From Aphanomyces cochlioides (Eukaryota > Oomycota > Saprolegniomycetes > Saprolegniales > Verrucalvaceae): a stretch of 64,000 bases of DNA. This document shows, one piece after another, positions 29,701 to 40,179 of the stretch. The first letter of the stretch is position 1. Each line of letters opens with the position of its first letter. The notes beneath the pieces are model-generated. The model did not search any database. It had not been told where the DNA came from and worked only from the letters and a program-made list of their open reading frames with translations. Both the position numbers and the translations under genes were made by a program. The DNA lies in NCBI GenBank assembly GCA_019828595.1, contig JAHQRK010000015.1, positions 1-64,000 of the forward strand, in the 5' to 3' direction.

Positions 29701-32700
29701 TAGGGCAATAATCTATTGAATCAGCCCACGCACAATAAACACCCTCTACAAGGTACATGACTCATTCACTTAGATTGCAGCGCATGAGTTCGATGTGTCA
29801 ATATTACATGTACTCTTGTATAGCCGGAGTGAGAAACGGCACAGAACACAACGTGAGACAAAAAAGGAAAACTTTCGATTACAATTAGCATGAAGGAGGA
29901 CTAGGCATGATAGTACTGCTGGTATGTGCTTCTGGAATATCTTCAAGGGGTTCATGTTGTGTTTTCGTCAAGTCAATCTATTATATTAACTTCCAATCAT
30001 ATTGCGTCATTCGGTGTGATAGGAATCATATCACAGGTGCAGTCATTATATACATCTGCTGCATCTATGATAAAAACATGATCTTTTTGTATTAGAGTGC
30101 GATAGGAAATCTATCACAGTTGCCTGAAAAACATTTTCAAAACAAGTTTTTGACTTGATTTCAGTATACAGATCTGAAATGTGCAAAATTCTGAGCAACT
30201 GTGATAGAGATTCTATCACGGTTTCTCAACAAACAAATATTGGCAGATATGAAGCTTCATTTAGTCGCCAGCATGAAGTCTAACCGAGAAACAAAGATGC
30301 TCTGAATAAATTTAACGTCTAGCACGGATATAAGCTAGGCTAGCTGCAGCAGAACACGACATTTGTTGACGTTTTATGCGCTCACTCGCCTGATTGTACT
30401 GTTAGCATATGTAAATGTCGAGCACAAAACACAAAGCATTGTGGATATCTTGAAAACTATACGAATAGTCAATTAAGGCATAAACAAAACTGCAGGAGTC
30501 ATAAATAATGATGACGGATGGTGTGGAGATCACACCTTCGCCACTACCTCATAACCCTATAAACTTTTGACGTTGCCAAACTCTAAAAGAAATCTCGCAT
30601 CCCCCTCTACAAGTTGAACAGTAGGTAGTAGGGCAATAATCTATTGAATCAGCCCACGCACAATAAACACCCTCTACAAGGTACATGACTCATTCACTTA
30701 GATTGCAGCGCATGAGTTCGATGTGTCAATATTACATGTACTCTTGTATAGCCGGAGTGAGAAACGGCACAGAACACAACGTGAGACAAAAAAGGAAAAC
30801 TTTCGATTACAATTAGCATGAAGGAGGACTAGGCATGATAGTACTGCTGGTATGTGCTTCTGGAATATCTTCAAGGGGTTCATGTTGTGTTTTCGTCAAG
30901 TCAATCTATTATATTAACTTCCAATCATATTGCGTCATTCGGTGTGATAGGAATCATATCACAGGTGCAGTCATTATATACATCTGCTGCATCTATGATA
31001 AAAACATGATCTTTTTGTATTAGAGTGCGATAGGAAATCTATCACAGTTGCCTGAAAAACATTTTCAAAACAAGTTTTTGACTTGATTTCAGTATACAGA
31101 TCTGAAATGTGCAAAATTCTGAGCAACTGTGATAGAGATTCTATCACGGTTTCTCAACAAACAAATATTGGCAGATATGAAGCTTCATTTAGTCGCCAGC
31201 ATGAAGTCTAACCGAGAAACAAAGATGCTCTGAATAAATTTAACGTCTAGCACGGATATAAGCTAGGCTAGCTGCAGCAGAACACGACATTTGTTGACGT
31301 TTTATGCGCTCACTCGCCTGATTGAACTGTTAGCATATGTAAATGTCGAGCACAAAACACAAAGCATTGTGGATATCTTGAAAACTATACGAATAGTCAA
31401 TTAAGGCATAAACAAAACTGCAGGAGTCATAAATAATGATGACGGATGGTGTGGAGATCACACCTTCGCCACTACCTCATAACCCTATAAACTTTTGACG
31501 TTGCCAAACTCTAAAAGAAATCTCGCATCCCCCTCTACAAGTTGAACAGTAGGTAGTAGGGCAATAATCTATTGAATCAGCCCACGCACAATAAACACCC
31601 TCTACAAGGTACATGACTCATTCACTTAGATTGCAGCGCATGAGTTCGATGTGTCAATATTACATGTACTCTTGTATAGCCGGAGTGAGAAACGGCACAG
31701 AACACAACGTGAGACAAAAAAGGAAAACTTTCGATTACAATTAGCATGAAGGAGGACTAGGCATGATAGTACTGCTGGTATGTGCTTCTGGAATATCTTC
31801 AAGGGGTTCATGTTGTGTTTTCGTCAAGTCAATCTATTATATTAACTTCCAATCATATTGCGTCATTCGGTGTGATAGGAATCATATCACAGGTGCAGTC
31901 ATTATATACATCTGCTGCATCTATGATAAAAACATGATCTTTTTGTATTAGAGTGCGATAGGAAATCTATCACAGTTGCCTGAAAAACATTTTCAAAACA
32001 AGTTTTTGACTTGATTTCAGTATACAGATCTGAAATGTGCAAAATTCTGAGCAACTGTGATAGAGATTCTATCACGGTTTCTCAACAAACAAATATTGGC
32101 AGATATGAAGCTTCATTTAGTCGCCAGCATGAAGTCTAACCGAGAAACAAAGATGCTCTGAATAAATTTAACGTCTAGCACGGATATAAGCTAGGCTAGC
32201 TGCAGCAGAACACGACATTTGTTTATGCGCTCACTCGCCTGATTGTACTGTTAGCATATGTAAATGTCGAGCACAAAACACAAAGCATTGTGGATATCTT
32301 GAAAACTATACGAATAGTCAATTAAGGCATAAACAAAACTGCAGGAGTCATAAATAATGATGACGGATGGTGTGGAGATCACACCTTCGCCACTACCTCA
32401 TAACCCTATAAACTTTTGACGTTGCCAAACTCTAAAAGAAATCTCGCATCCCCCTCTACAAGTTGAACAGTAGGTAGTAGGGCAATAATCTATTGAATCA
32501 GCCCACGCACAATAAACACCCTCTACAAGGTACATGACTCATTCACTTAGATTGCAGCGCATGAGTTCGATGTGTCAATATTACATGTACTCTTGTATAG
32601 CCGGAGTGAGAAACGGCACAGAACAACGTGAGACAAAAAAGGAAAACTTTCGATTACAATTAGCATGAAGGAGGACTAGGCATGATAGTACTGCTGGTAT

Positions 32701-35700
32701 GTGCTTCTGGAATATCTTCAAGGGGTTCATGTTGTGTTTTCGTCAAGTCAATCTATTATATTAACTTCCAATCATATTGCGTCATTCGGTGTGATAGGAA
32801 TCATATCACAGGTGCAGTCATTATATACATCTGCTGCATCTACGATAAAAACATGATCTTTTTGTATTAGAGTGCGATAGGAAATCTATCACAGTTGCCT
32901 GAAAAACATTTTCAAAACAAGTTTTTGACTTGATTTCAGTATACAGATCTGAAATGTGCAAAATTCTGAGCAACTGTGATAGAGATTCTATCACGGTTTC
33001 TCAACAAACAAATATTGGCAGATATGAAGCTTCATTTAGTCGCCAGCATGAAGTCTAACCGAGAAACAAAGATGCTCTGAATAAATTTAACGTCTAGCAC
33101 GGATATAAGCTAGGCTAGCTGCAGCAGAACACGACATTTGTTGACGTTTTATGCGCTCACTCGCCTGATTGTACTGTTAGCATATGTAAATGTCGAGCAC
33201 AAAACACAAAGCATTGTGGATATCTTGAAAACTATACGAATAGTCAATTAAGGCATAAACAAAACTGCAGGAGTCATAAATAATGATGACGGATGGTGTG
33301 GAGATCACACCTTCGCCACTACCTCATAACCCTATAAACTTTTGACGTTGCCAAACTCTAAAAGAAATCTCGCATCCCCCTCTACAAGTTGAACAGTAGG
33401 TAGTAGGGCAATAATCTATTGAATCAGCCCACGCACAATAAACACCCTCTACAAGGTACATGACTCATTCACTTAGATTGCAGCGCATGAGTTCGATGTG
33501 TCAATATTACATGTACTCTTGTATAGCCGGAGTGAGAAACGGCACAGAACACAACGTGAGACAAAAAAGGAAAACTTTCGATTACAATTAGCATGAAGGA
33601 GGACTAGGCATGATAGTACTGCTGGTATGTGCTTCTGGAATATCTTCAAGGGGTTCATGTTGTGTTTTCGTCAAGTCAATCTATTATATTAACTTCCAAT
33701 CATATTGCGTCATTCGGTGTGATAGGAATCATATCACAGGTGCAGTCATTATATACATCTGCTGCATCTATGATAAAAACATGATCTTTTTGTATTAGAG
33801 TGCGATAGGAAATCTATCACAGTTGCCTGAAAAACATTTTCAAAACAAGTTTTTGACTTGATTTCAGTATACAGATCTGAAATGTGCAAAATTCTGAGCA
33901 ACTGTGATAGAGATTCTATCACGGTTTCTCAACAAACAAATATTGGCAGATATGAAGCTTCATTTAGTCGCCAGCATGAAGTCTAACCGAGAAACAAAGA
34001 TGCTCTGAATAAATTTAACGTCTAGCACGGATATAAGCTAGGCTAGCTGCAGCAGAACACGACATTTGTTGACGTTTTATGCGCTCACTCGCCTGATTGT
34101 ACTGTTAGCATATGTAAATGTCGAGCACAAAACACAAAGCATTGTGGATATCTTGAAAACTATACGAATAGTCAATTAAGGCATAAACAAAACTGCAGGA
34201 GTCATAAATAATGATGACGGATGGTGTGGAGATCACACCTTCGCCACTACCTCATAACCCTATAAACTTTTGACGTTGCCAAACTCTAAAAGAAATCTCG
34301 CATCCCCCTCTACAAGTTGAACAGTAGGTAGTAGGGCAATAATCTATTGAATCAGCCCACGCACAATAAACACCCTCTACAAGGTACATGACTCATTCAC
34401 TTAGATTGCAGCGCATGAGTTCGATGTGTCAATATTACATGTACTCTTGTATAGCCGGAGTGAGAAACGGCACAGAACACAACGTGAGACAAAAAAGGAA
34501 AACTTTCGATTACAATTAGCATGAAGGAGGACTAGGCATGATAGTACTGCTGGTATGTGCTTCTGGAATATCTTCAAGGGGTTCATGTTGTGTTTTCGTC
34601 AAGTCAATCTATTATATTAACTTCCAATCATATTGCGTCATTCGGTGTGATAGGAATCATATCACAGGTGCAGTCATTATATACATCTGCTGCATCTACG
34701 ATAAAAACATGATCTTTTTGTATTAGAGTGCGATAGGAAATCTATCACAGTTGCCTGAAAAACATTTTCAAAACAAGTTTTTGACTTGATTTCAGTATAC
34801 AGATCTGAAATGTGCAAAATTCTGAGCAACTGTGATAGAGATTCTATCACGGTTTCTCAACAAACAAATATTGGCAGATATGAAGCTTCATTTAGTCGCC
34901 AGCATGAAGTCTAACCGAGAAACAAAGATGCTCTGAATAAATTTAACGTCTAGCACGGATATAAGCTAGGCTAGCTGCAGCAGAACACGACATTTGTTGA
35001 CGTTTTATGCGCTCACTCGCCTGATTGTACTGTTAGCATATGTAAATGTCGAGCACAAAACACAAAGCATTGTGGATATCTTGAAAACTATACGAATAGT
35101 CAATTAAGGCATAAACAAAACTGCAGGAGTCATAAATAATGATGACGGATGGTGTGGAGATCACACCTTCGCCACTACCTCATAACCCTATAAACTTTTG
35201 ACGTTGCCAAACTCTAAAAGAAATCTCGCATCCCCCTCTACAAGTTGAACAGTAGGTAGTAGGGCAATAATCTATTGAATCAGCCCACGCACAATAAACA
35301 CCCTCTACAAGGTACATGACTCATTCACTTAGATTGCAGCGCATGAGTTCGATGTGTCAATATTACATGTACTCTTGTATAGCCGGAGTGAGAAACGGCA
35401 CAGAACAACGTGAGACAAAAAAGGAAAACTTTCGATTACAATTAGCATGAAGGAGGACTAGGCATGATAGTACTGCTGGTATGTGCTTCTGGAATATCTT
35501 CAAGGGGTTCATGTTGTGTTTTCGTCAAGTCAATCTATTATATTAACTTCCAATCATATTGCGTCATTCGGTGTGATAGGAATCATATCACAGGTGCAGT
35601 CATTATATACATCTGCTGCATCTACGATAAAAACATGATCTTTTTGTATTAGAGTGCGATAGGAAATCTATCACAGTTGCCTGAAAAACATTTTCAAAAC

Positions 35701-36385
35701 AAGTTTTTGACTTGATTTCAGTATACAGATCTGAAATGTGCAAAATTCTGAGCAACTGTGATAGAGATTCTATCACGGTTTCTCAACAAACAAATATTGG
35801 CAGATATGAAGCTTCATTTAGTCGCCAGCATGAAGTCTAACCGAGAAACAAAGATGCTCTGAATAAATTTAACGTCTAGCACGGATATAAGCTAGGCTAG
35901 CTGCAGCAGAACACGACATTTGTTGACGTTTTATGCGCTCACTCGCCTGATTGTACTGTTAGCATATGTAAATGTCGAGCACAAAACACAAAGCATTGTG
36001 GATATCTTGAAAACTATACGAATAGTCAATTAAGGCATAAACAAAACTGCAGGAGTCATAAATAATGATGACGGATGGTGTGGAGATCACACCTTCGCCA
36101 CTACCTCATAACCCTATAAACTTTTGACGTTGCCAAACTCTAAAAGAAATCTCGCATCCCCCTCTACAAGTTGAACAGTAGGTAGTAGGGCAATAATCTA
36201 TTGAATCAGCCCACGCACAATAAACACCCTCTACAAGGTACATGACTCATTCACTTAGATTGCAGCGCATGAGTTCGATGTGTCAATATTACATGTACTC
36301 TTGTATAGCCGGAGTGAGAAACGGCACAGAACAACGTGAGACAAAAAAGGAAAACTTTCGATTACAATTAGCATGAAGGAGGACT

Positions 36386-36978
36386 AGGCATGATAGTACT
36401 GCTGGTATGTGCTTCTGGAATATCTTCAAGGGGTTCATGTTGTGTTTTCGTCAAGTCAATCTATTATATTAACTTCCAATCATATTGCGTCATTCGGTGT
36501 GATAGGAATCATATCACAGTTGCAGTCATTATATACATTTCGGACCCCCCTCACAATTTCGAATGAAATTGACAATATGATTACTTGGATGTCCCAATCC
36601 ATCTAGTTGGAGAGCTCACTTGGATCGAGGCGACTTGGCATCGTTCAATTAGCCTTGAAGAAGCTCCGGCGATGCGTCTCTTGACCACCCTCGCACTTGC
36701 TACGTGTGCCGTGGTCGCTCTCGGCCACAAGCCCCACCAAGACGATCGACAACTGAGCAGCTACCCCAAGCCAAGGGACTGGACAACCACCATTAAGGAC
36801 ACGCTCCCGCCCACCACCACCCTACGGTGCAAAGCCTCGAGACTGGACAAACTCGAGACGCGGCCGCCGCCGCAACCGCAACCGTTGGTAGATAGATTGT
36901 CCTCGTCTGTCTTGCACTTCTAACTCATGAATTCCATTTTGGTCTTCTCACTTGGAATGCTGCTCTTGCTGTCGGACG
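36386..36978 (+). repeat. Left arm of a 593-bp perfect inverted repeat
   Basis: This arm begins inside the truncated last satellite unit (36386-36537) and continues through unrelated sequence containing a small secreted-protein gene. Its reverse complement is 37160-37752, and I found no mismatch where I compared them. The match ends at GTCGGACG (36978). The arms are separated by a 181-bp spacer (36979-37159). Confidence 0.95.
36672..36923 (+). CDS. Small secreted protein, PHQD family (copy 1a)
   Basis: This 83-codon frame starts at an ATG that begins a clear signal peptide: MRLL, then a hydrophobic stretch TTLALATCAVVAL, then a likely cleavage after ALG. The mature protein begins HKPHQDD and is rich in Pro, Thr and Arg, with no known domain. 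The same signal peptide and PHQD(D/S) motif occur at 60228-60533 and 62571-62708, so this is a gene family. An in-frame ATG at 36585 would add 29 residues and hide the signal peptide, so I prefer 36672. The tail may be frameshifted. A KPRDWTTT stretch is followed, in another frame, by a second KPRDW-like stretch, and the 60228 copy keeps KPDDYTT in its frame. An exact mirror copy lies at 37215-37466 and is transcribed towards this one. A secreted, effector-like role is an inference from the signal peptide only. Confidence 0.5.
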   Translation: MRLLTTLALATCAVVALGHKPHQDDRQLSSYPKPRDWTTTIKDTLPPTTTLRCKASRLDKLETRPPPQPQPLVDRLSSSVLHF

Positions 36979-37159
36979 AAATCCTGCGAGTTGCGATGGA
37001 TTCTTCCAACTTTGGACGCTACTTGAACGCGTCCACTCACATACAGCATCAGGCAATTGCTCCCCTGCGCAGCGACCCTTTGTCATATCACTGTGGAATG
37101 CGCCCATGTGAGGAGGCTGGAGCTCCATCTGGCAATGCAAACGCCACGGATTACACACA
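36979..37159. repeat. Spacer of the inverted repeat; inverted copy at 37962-38046
   Basis: The 181-bp spacer between the arms is not unique sequence. About 85 bp of it (roughly 37058-37145) is repeated in reverse orientation, near-identically, at 37962-38046 just outside the right arm. This part holds GGAGGCTGGAGCTCCATC and its neighbours. No gene is seen. Confidence 0.7.
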
Positions 37160-37752
37160 CGTCCGACAGCAAGAGCAGCATTCCAAGTGAGAAGACCAAA
37201 ATGGAATTCATGAGTTAGAAGTGCAAGACAGACGAGGACAATCTATCTACCAACGGTTGCGGTTGCGGCGGCGGCCGCGTCTCGAGTTTGTCCAGTCTCG
37301 AGGCTTTGCACCGTAGGGTGGTGGTGGGCGGGAGCGTGTCCTTAATGGTGGTTGTCCAGTCCCTTGGCTTGGGGTAGCTGCTCAGTTGTCGATCGTCTTG
37401 GTGGGGCTTGTGGCCGAGAGCGACCACGGCACACGTAGCAAGTGCGAGGGTGGTCAAGAGACGCATCGCCGGAGCTTCTTCAAGGCTAATTGAACGATGC
37501 CAAGTCGCCTCGATCCAAGTGAGCTCTCCAACTAGATGGATTGGGACATCCAAGTAATCATATTGTCAATTTCATTCGAAATTGTGAGGGGGGTCCGAAA
37601 TGTATATAATGACTGCAACTGTGATATGATTCCTATCACACCGAATGACGCAATATGATTGGAAGTTAATATAATAGATTGACTTGACGAAAACACAACA
37701 TGAACCCCTTGAAGATATTCCAGAAGCACATACCAGCAGTACTATCATGCCT
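37160..37752 (-). repeat. Right arm of the 593-bp perfect inverted repeat
   Basis: Exact reverse complement of 36386-36978. It ends inside the satellite-derived part at GCCT (37752). The array does not resume. The next bases (37752-37790) are a diverged copy of the PHQD gene leader CTTCTTCAAGGC, also found inside this arm at about 37475. Confidence 0.95.
37215..37466 (-). CDS. Small secreted protein, PHQD family (copy 1b)
   Basis: Identical in sequence to the gene at 36672-36923 and convergent with it, because both sit in the arms of the same inverted repeat. It has the same signal peptide, the same HKPHQDD mature start, and 83 codons. The identity means either a very young inverted duplication or an assembly fold-back. 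If the palindrome is real, read-through transcripts from the two copies would be complementary over several hundred bases. Confidence 0.45.
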   Translation of the reverse strand: MRLLTTLALATCAVVALGHKPHQDDRQLSSYPKPRDWTTTIKDTLPPTTTLRCKASRLDKLETRPPPQPQPLVDRLSSSVLHF

Positions 37753-37851
37753 TCTTCAAGGCAAATTGAACAATGCCAAGTCGATCAAACCGTGGGAAAC
37801 CGAGATGGGGTACAACTTGGTAATGCTACAATAAGCAGATTATCCAGGTGT

Positions 37852-37976
37852 CGAGCATTCCACGAACACACCACGGACGAGACAAGCGGGACACTAATCC
37901 GTGCCGTTTGTATTCGACATTCCACGAACACACCGCAGACGAGACAAGCGGGACACTCATCCGTGGCGTTTGCATT
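37852..37976 (+). repeat. Tandem duplication of a 62-63 bp dispersed repeat
   Basis: Two copies (37852-37914 and 37915-37976) share CATTCCACGAACACACC and GAGACAAGCGGGACACT. They are preceded by ACAATAAGCAGATTATCCAG (37828-37847). The same block occurs at 38735-38820. Diverged copies of its core lie at about 45850, 60095 and 60680, the last two next to PHQD-family sequence. Confidence 0.85.
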
Positions 37977-38046
37977 GCCAGATGGAGCTCCAGCCTCCTC
38001 ACATTGGCGCATTCCACTGTGATAGGACTAAGGGTCGCTGCGCAGG
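37962..38046 (-). repeat. Inverted copy of the palindrome spacer
   Basis: Near-identical reverse complement of about 85 bp of the spacer at 36979-37159. It shows that the palindrome was built from sequence that already lay next to it. Confidence 0.8.
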
Positions 38047-38699
38047 GGGACATGAGTGTTACACCCAGCGTGAACTAACAGTCCATGCTGAAGGATCGTG
38101 GGATGTTTTCAAAAGTGTAACTTGCGCCCCAAGGTCGACACCAAGATGAGGCCTGTTGCTGGCAAGGCGGGGGACATGGTCCAACTTGCCTAGTGGATTT
38201 CTCGTTCTACTTCAAACGTGCGTCACGGATACAGTAGTGATGGCAATGTGATATCGCATTCATATGAATGGCATTGTGAAATTCGCAAGTACTAGTACAG
38301 TACTTCTTGTGCTGTTAGCATGAAAAACTCCATGGGCAGACCAAATTTTTTTGTTCAAGATTTTGCAGGTCCACTCGAAATAGACTGGATTGAATGGCTC
38401 TTCCAACGACGAACGCGGGAGGAGTAGGCTGCTGAGGATTGTTGAACGTCACAGAAGAAGAATCATGGAGAATGGCGAGAATAACTGTCGCGACAGGATC
38501 CGCCCGAGGGCGATATCTACCCCATTCCCGTTTGATTGAACAAAGGCGCATCCATACTGTACCCCACTCGTGCTCATGTCACGTCGCGTTTCAACCACGC
38601 TCATACCCAGCGTGTCCCCAAGCCACCGTATGTAGCCTCCCACCATATGTATGATGGGATTCCGAAGCCCTGATATGGATGCACGTGAGACTTCGACGC
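38047..38699. other. No recognisable gene
   Basis: This stretch holds short open frames only, none with a known motif. Near 38245-38285 there is a loose inverted repeat around a CATATGAATGGCATTGTG segment. I see no transposase, RNA gene or signal peptide. Confidence 0.5.
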
Positions 38700-38820
38700 T
38701 CCAACTAGATGGATTGGGACATCCAAGTAATCATACAATAAGCAGATTATCCAGCTCGTCGAGCATTCCACGAACACACCGCAGACGAGACAAGCGGGAC
38801 ACTCATCCGTGGCGTTTGCA
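38700..38820 (+). repeat. Copy of the PHQD-gene upstream repeat
   Basis: CCAACTAGATGGATTGGGAC and the following bases match the right arm of the palindrome (37531-37562). ACAATAAGCAGATTATCCAG and one 62-bp block then follow, as at 37828-37976. The pieces are rearranged relative to the palindrome, so a larger repeat has been broken and reshuffled here. Confidence 0.8.
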
Positions 38821-38918
38821 GAGAACACTTCAAAAAAATTAAAGGTCTGACTTTTGGTAAGAAGCACATTGCAGTAAAAATTAAATGAGCTCCAACCAAT
38901 CAAAATGCTCCCCATCTC

Positions 38919-40154
38919 ATGAAATTTTTGTTTTCCAATAATGACCTCCGAGAGGTCATTATTGGCTCATTACTGGGTCTGCCGGATAAGCCAGGACTCA
39001 TTGACTGGCCTCCCATGGATGAAGGTGTTGTTTGTGCTCTTGTCGCGGCCGCAGCCGCAGCTGCTGCAACGTCGGCTCTCGATGGCAGAAGCTGGAGACA
39101 AGAACCGTCACAGGTTATAACTGTCAAGAATGGGACTGCCTGGTGGACTGTCAAGAATGACCCATCCATGACCGCGTGGTTCCGCCGACATTTGAGATGC
39201 AGCCGATTTGTGTTCCTCCAAATTGTTGAGAAAGTTCAAAGTGGCTGGTTGCAATGTATTGGCGCTATATATCACAACGCGAATTATGGCATTGATGATC
39301 GAGTTGCCGTTGTTTTACACTATCTCACACCTTCGGATGGTTATGACAACACGGCAGGTTTTTTTGGAATGAGCTATTCGGCTGTTCGTCAGTACTGTCG
39401 TGAAGTCGTATTCGTCATTGCAACGTGCTATTTGTCGTCTACAGTCAAAATGCCAACATGCACTGATGAATGGGAAGATGTGCACAGAGTTCGAGCAAAT
39501 GAGTGGCTTTCCAAATGTTTATGGAGCCATTGATGGGACATTGATCAAAATAAAGCGATTTGACGACTTCGATGGGTGGTATTGCCGTAAAGGCTTTCCG
39601 TCGTTCAATATACAAGCTGTTGTCGATGCTAGAATGCGCTTTCGTTCTTACTCAATACGAAGTAGAAGCCAAAATGACAAATCGATTTTCAACAATTCCA
39701 AGTTCGGGAGACGCTACCACAAAATTGTGCCTCTTGGGGGTTGTTTTCTGGGTGATGCAGGCTACAAATTGTTTTCTCACTTGATTACACCGTATCTAAT
39801 TCGACCTGGTATGCCTGAAGATGAAGCATGCTTTAATTACAAGCATAGTCAGACTCGCAACGTGGTGGAGAGGGCGTTCGGGCTTTGGAAAAATGTATTT
39901 CGCATCTTTGCCTCCGATTTGCTTCATGAAACTCTAGAAGAAATGGCAAGTTTGATTGAAGCTACACTTGTGCTTCATAACTGTTCATTGACTTAAAGCT
40001 ACCTGATGATGTTTCCATGGTTCCAAAGAAGTATCCTGAATGGATGCATATCGGCGGAGATATAATGTCCGAAATCGACAAAAATCTTATTGATGGCGAT
40101 GACGCAGCTCAAGCGCGAGATGTGTTGAAATGCTACCTCATGCAGTACGAGTAA
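38919..40154 (+). pseudogene. PIF/Harbinger transposase (DDE_Tnp_4 type), frameshifted
   Basis: Three overlapping frames make up one Harbinger transposase. Frame 1 (38919-about 39490) carries the N-terminal half, with an alanine run and the SYSAVRQYCREV helix region. Frame 2 (to 39996) carries GFPNVYGAIDGTLIKI (first Asp), YCRKGFPSFNIQAVVD, SQNDKSIFNNSKFG, LGDAGYKLF (second Asp) and NVVERAFGLWK (Glu), followed by LVLHNC. A third frame from about 39985 to the TAA at 40152 supplies the C-terminus (LPDDVSMVPKKYPEW...). All catalytic residues are present, but frame changes near 39485 and 39985 break the gene. They could be real or sequencing indels. The Myb-like partner typical of the superfamily follows convergently on the other strand 25 bp away, so this is the body of one Harbinger element. 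Its terminal repeats were not identified. Confidence 0.88.
38935..38965. repeat. Perfect hairpin inside the transposase 5' coding region
   Basis: CCAATAATGACCTC and GAGGTCATTATTGG are perfect 14-bp arms around the 3-nt loop CGA. The hairpin starts 16 bp after the putative ATG and encodes part of SNNDLREVIIGS. Confidence 0.85.
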
Positions 40155-40179
40155 AATTGTATTATGTTAATTCAACCTA

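Larger units (their letters stand above)
1..36537. repeat. Satellite array, about 926-bp unit, about 39 tandem copies
   Basis: A single unit repeats head-to-tail from the first base of the window, so the array continues to the left. The reference ATG inside the unit recurs 40 times (278, 1205, 2132 ... 35464, 36390), with spacing of 925-928 bp except three spacings of 919 bp. The 919-bp units lack 7 bp in the stretch after GACATTTGTT. The 928-bp units carry an extra CA after GGCACAGAACA. Copies are otherwise almost identical, so homogenisation is recent or continuing. The last unit breaks off after TTATATACAT near 36537. I recognise no rRNA, snRNA or tRNA gene and no transposase in the unit. 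The form fits a satellite (centromeric, subtelomeric or heterochromatic); the location on the chromosome cannot be told from this window. Confidence 0.97.

Noticed and set aside
1..36537. rDNA spacer, 5S, snRNA array or CRISPR
   Set aside because: No recognisable 5S, U-snRNA or rRNA segments in the unit. Units are far too long and contiguous for CRISPR, and the genome is eukaryotic.
37684..38149. Several 75-112 codon frames on both strands with CPACLVCGVFVEC-like sequence
   Set aside because: They are translations of the tandem 62-bp dispersed block in different frames and shadow each other; the same DNA appears elsewhere without the frames.
38601..38915. A 104-codon minus-strand frame
   Set aside because: It is stitched from the same dispersed block and the palindrome-derived segment, with no motif and no sensible start context.
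39560..39784. Alternative frame inside the Harbinger transposase
   Set aside because: Shadow of the catalytic frame, without any transposase motif.
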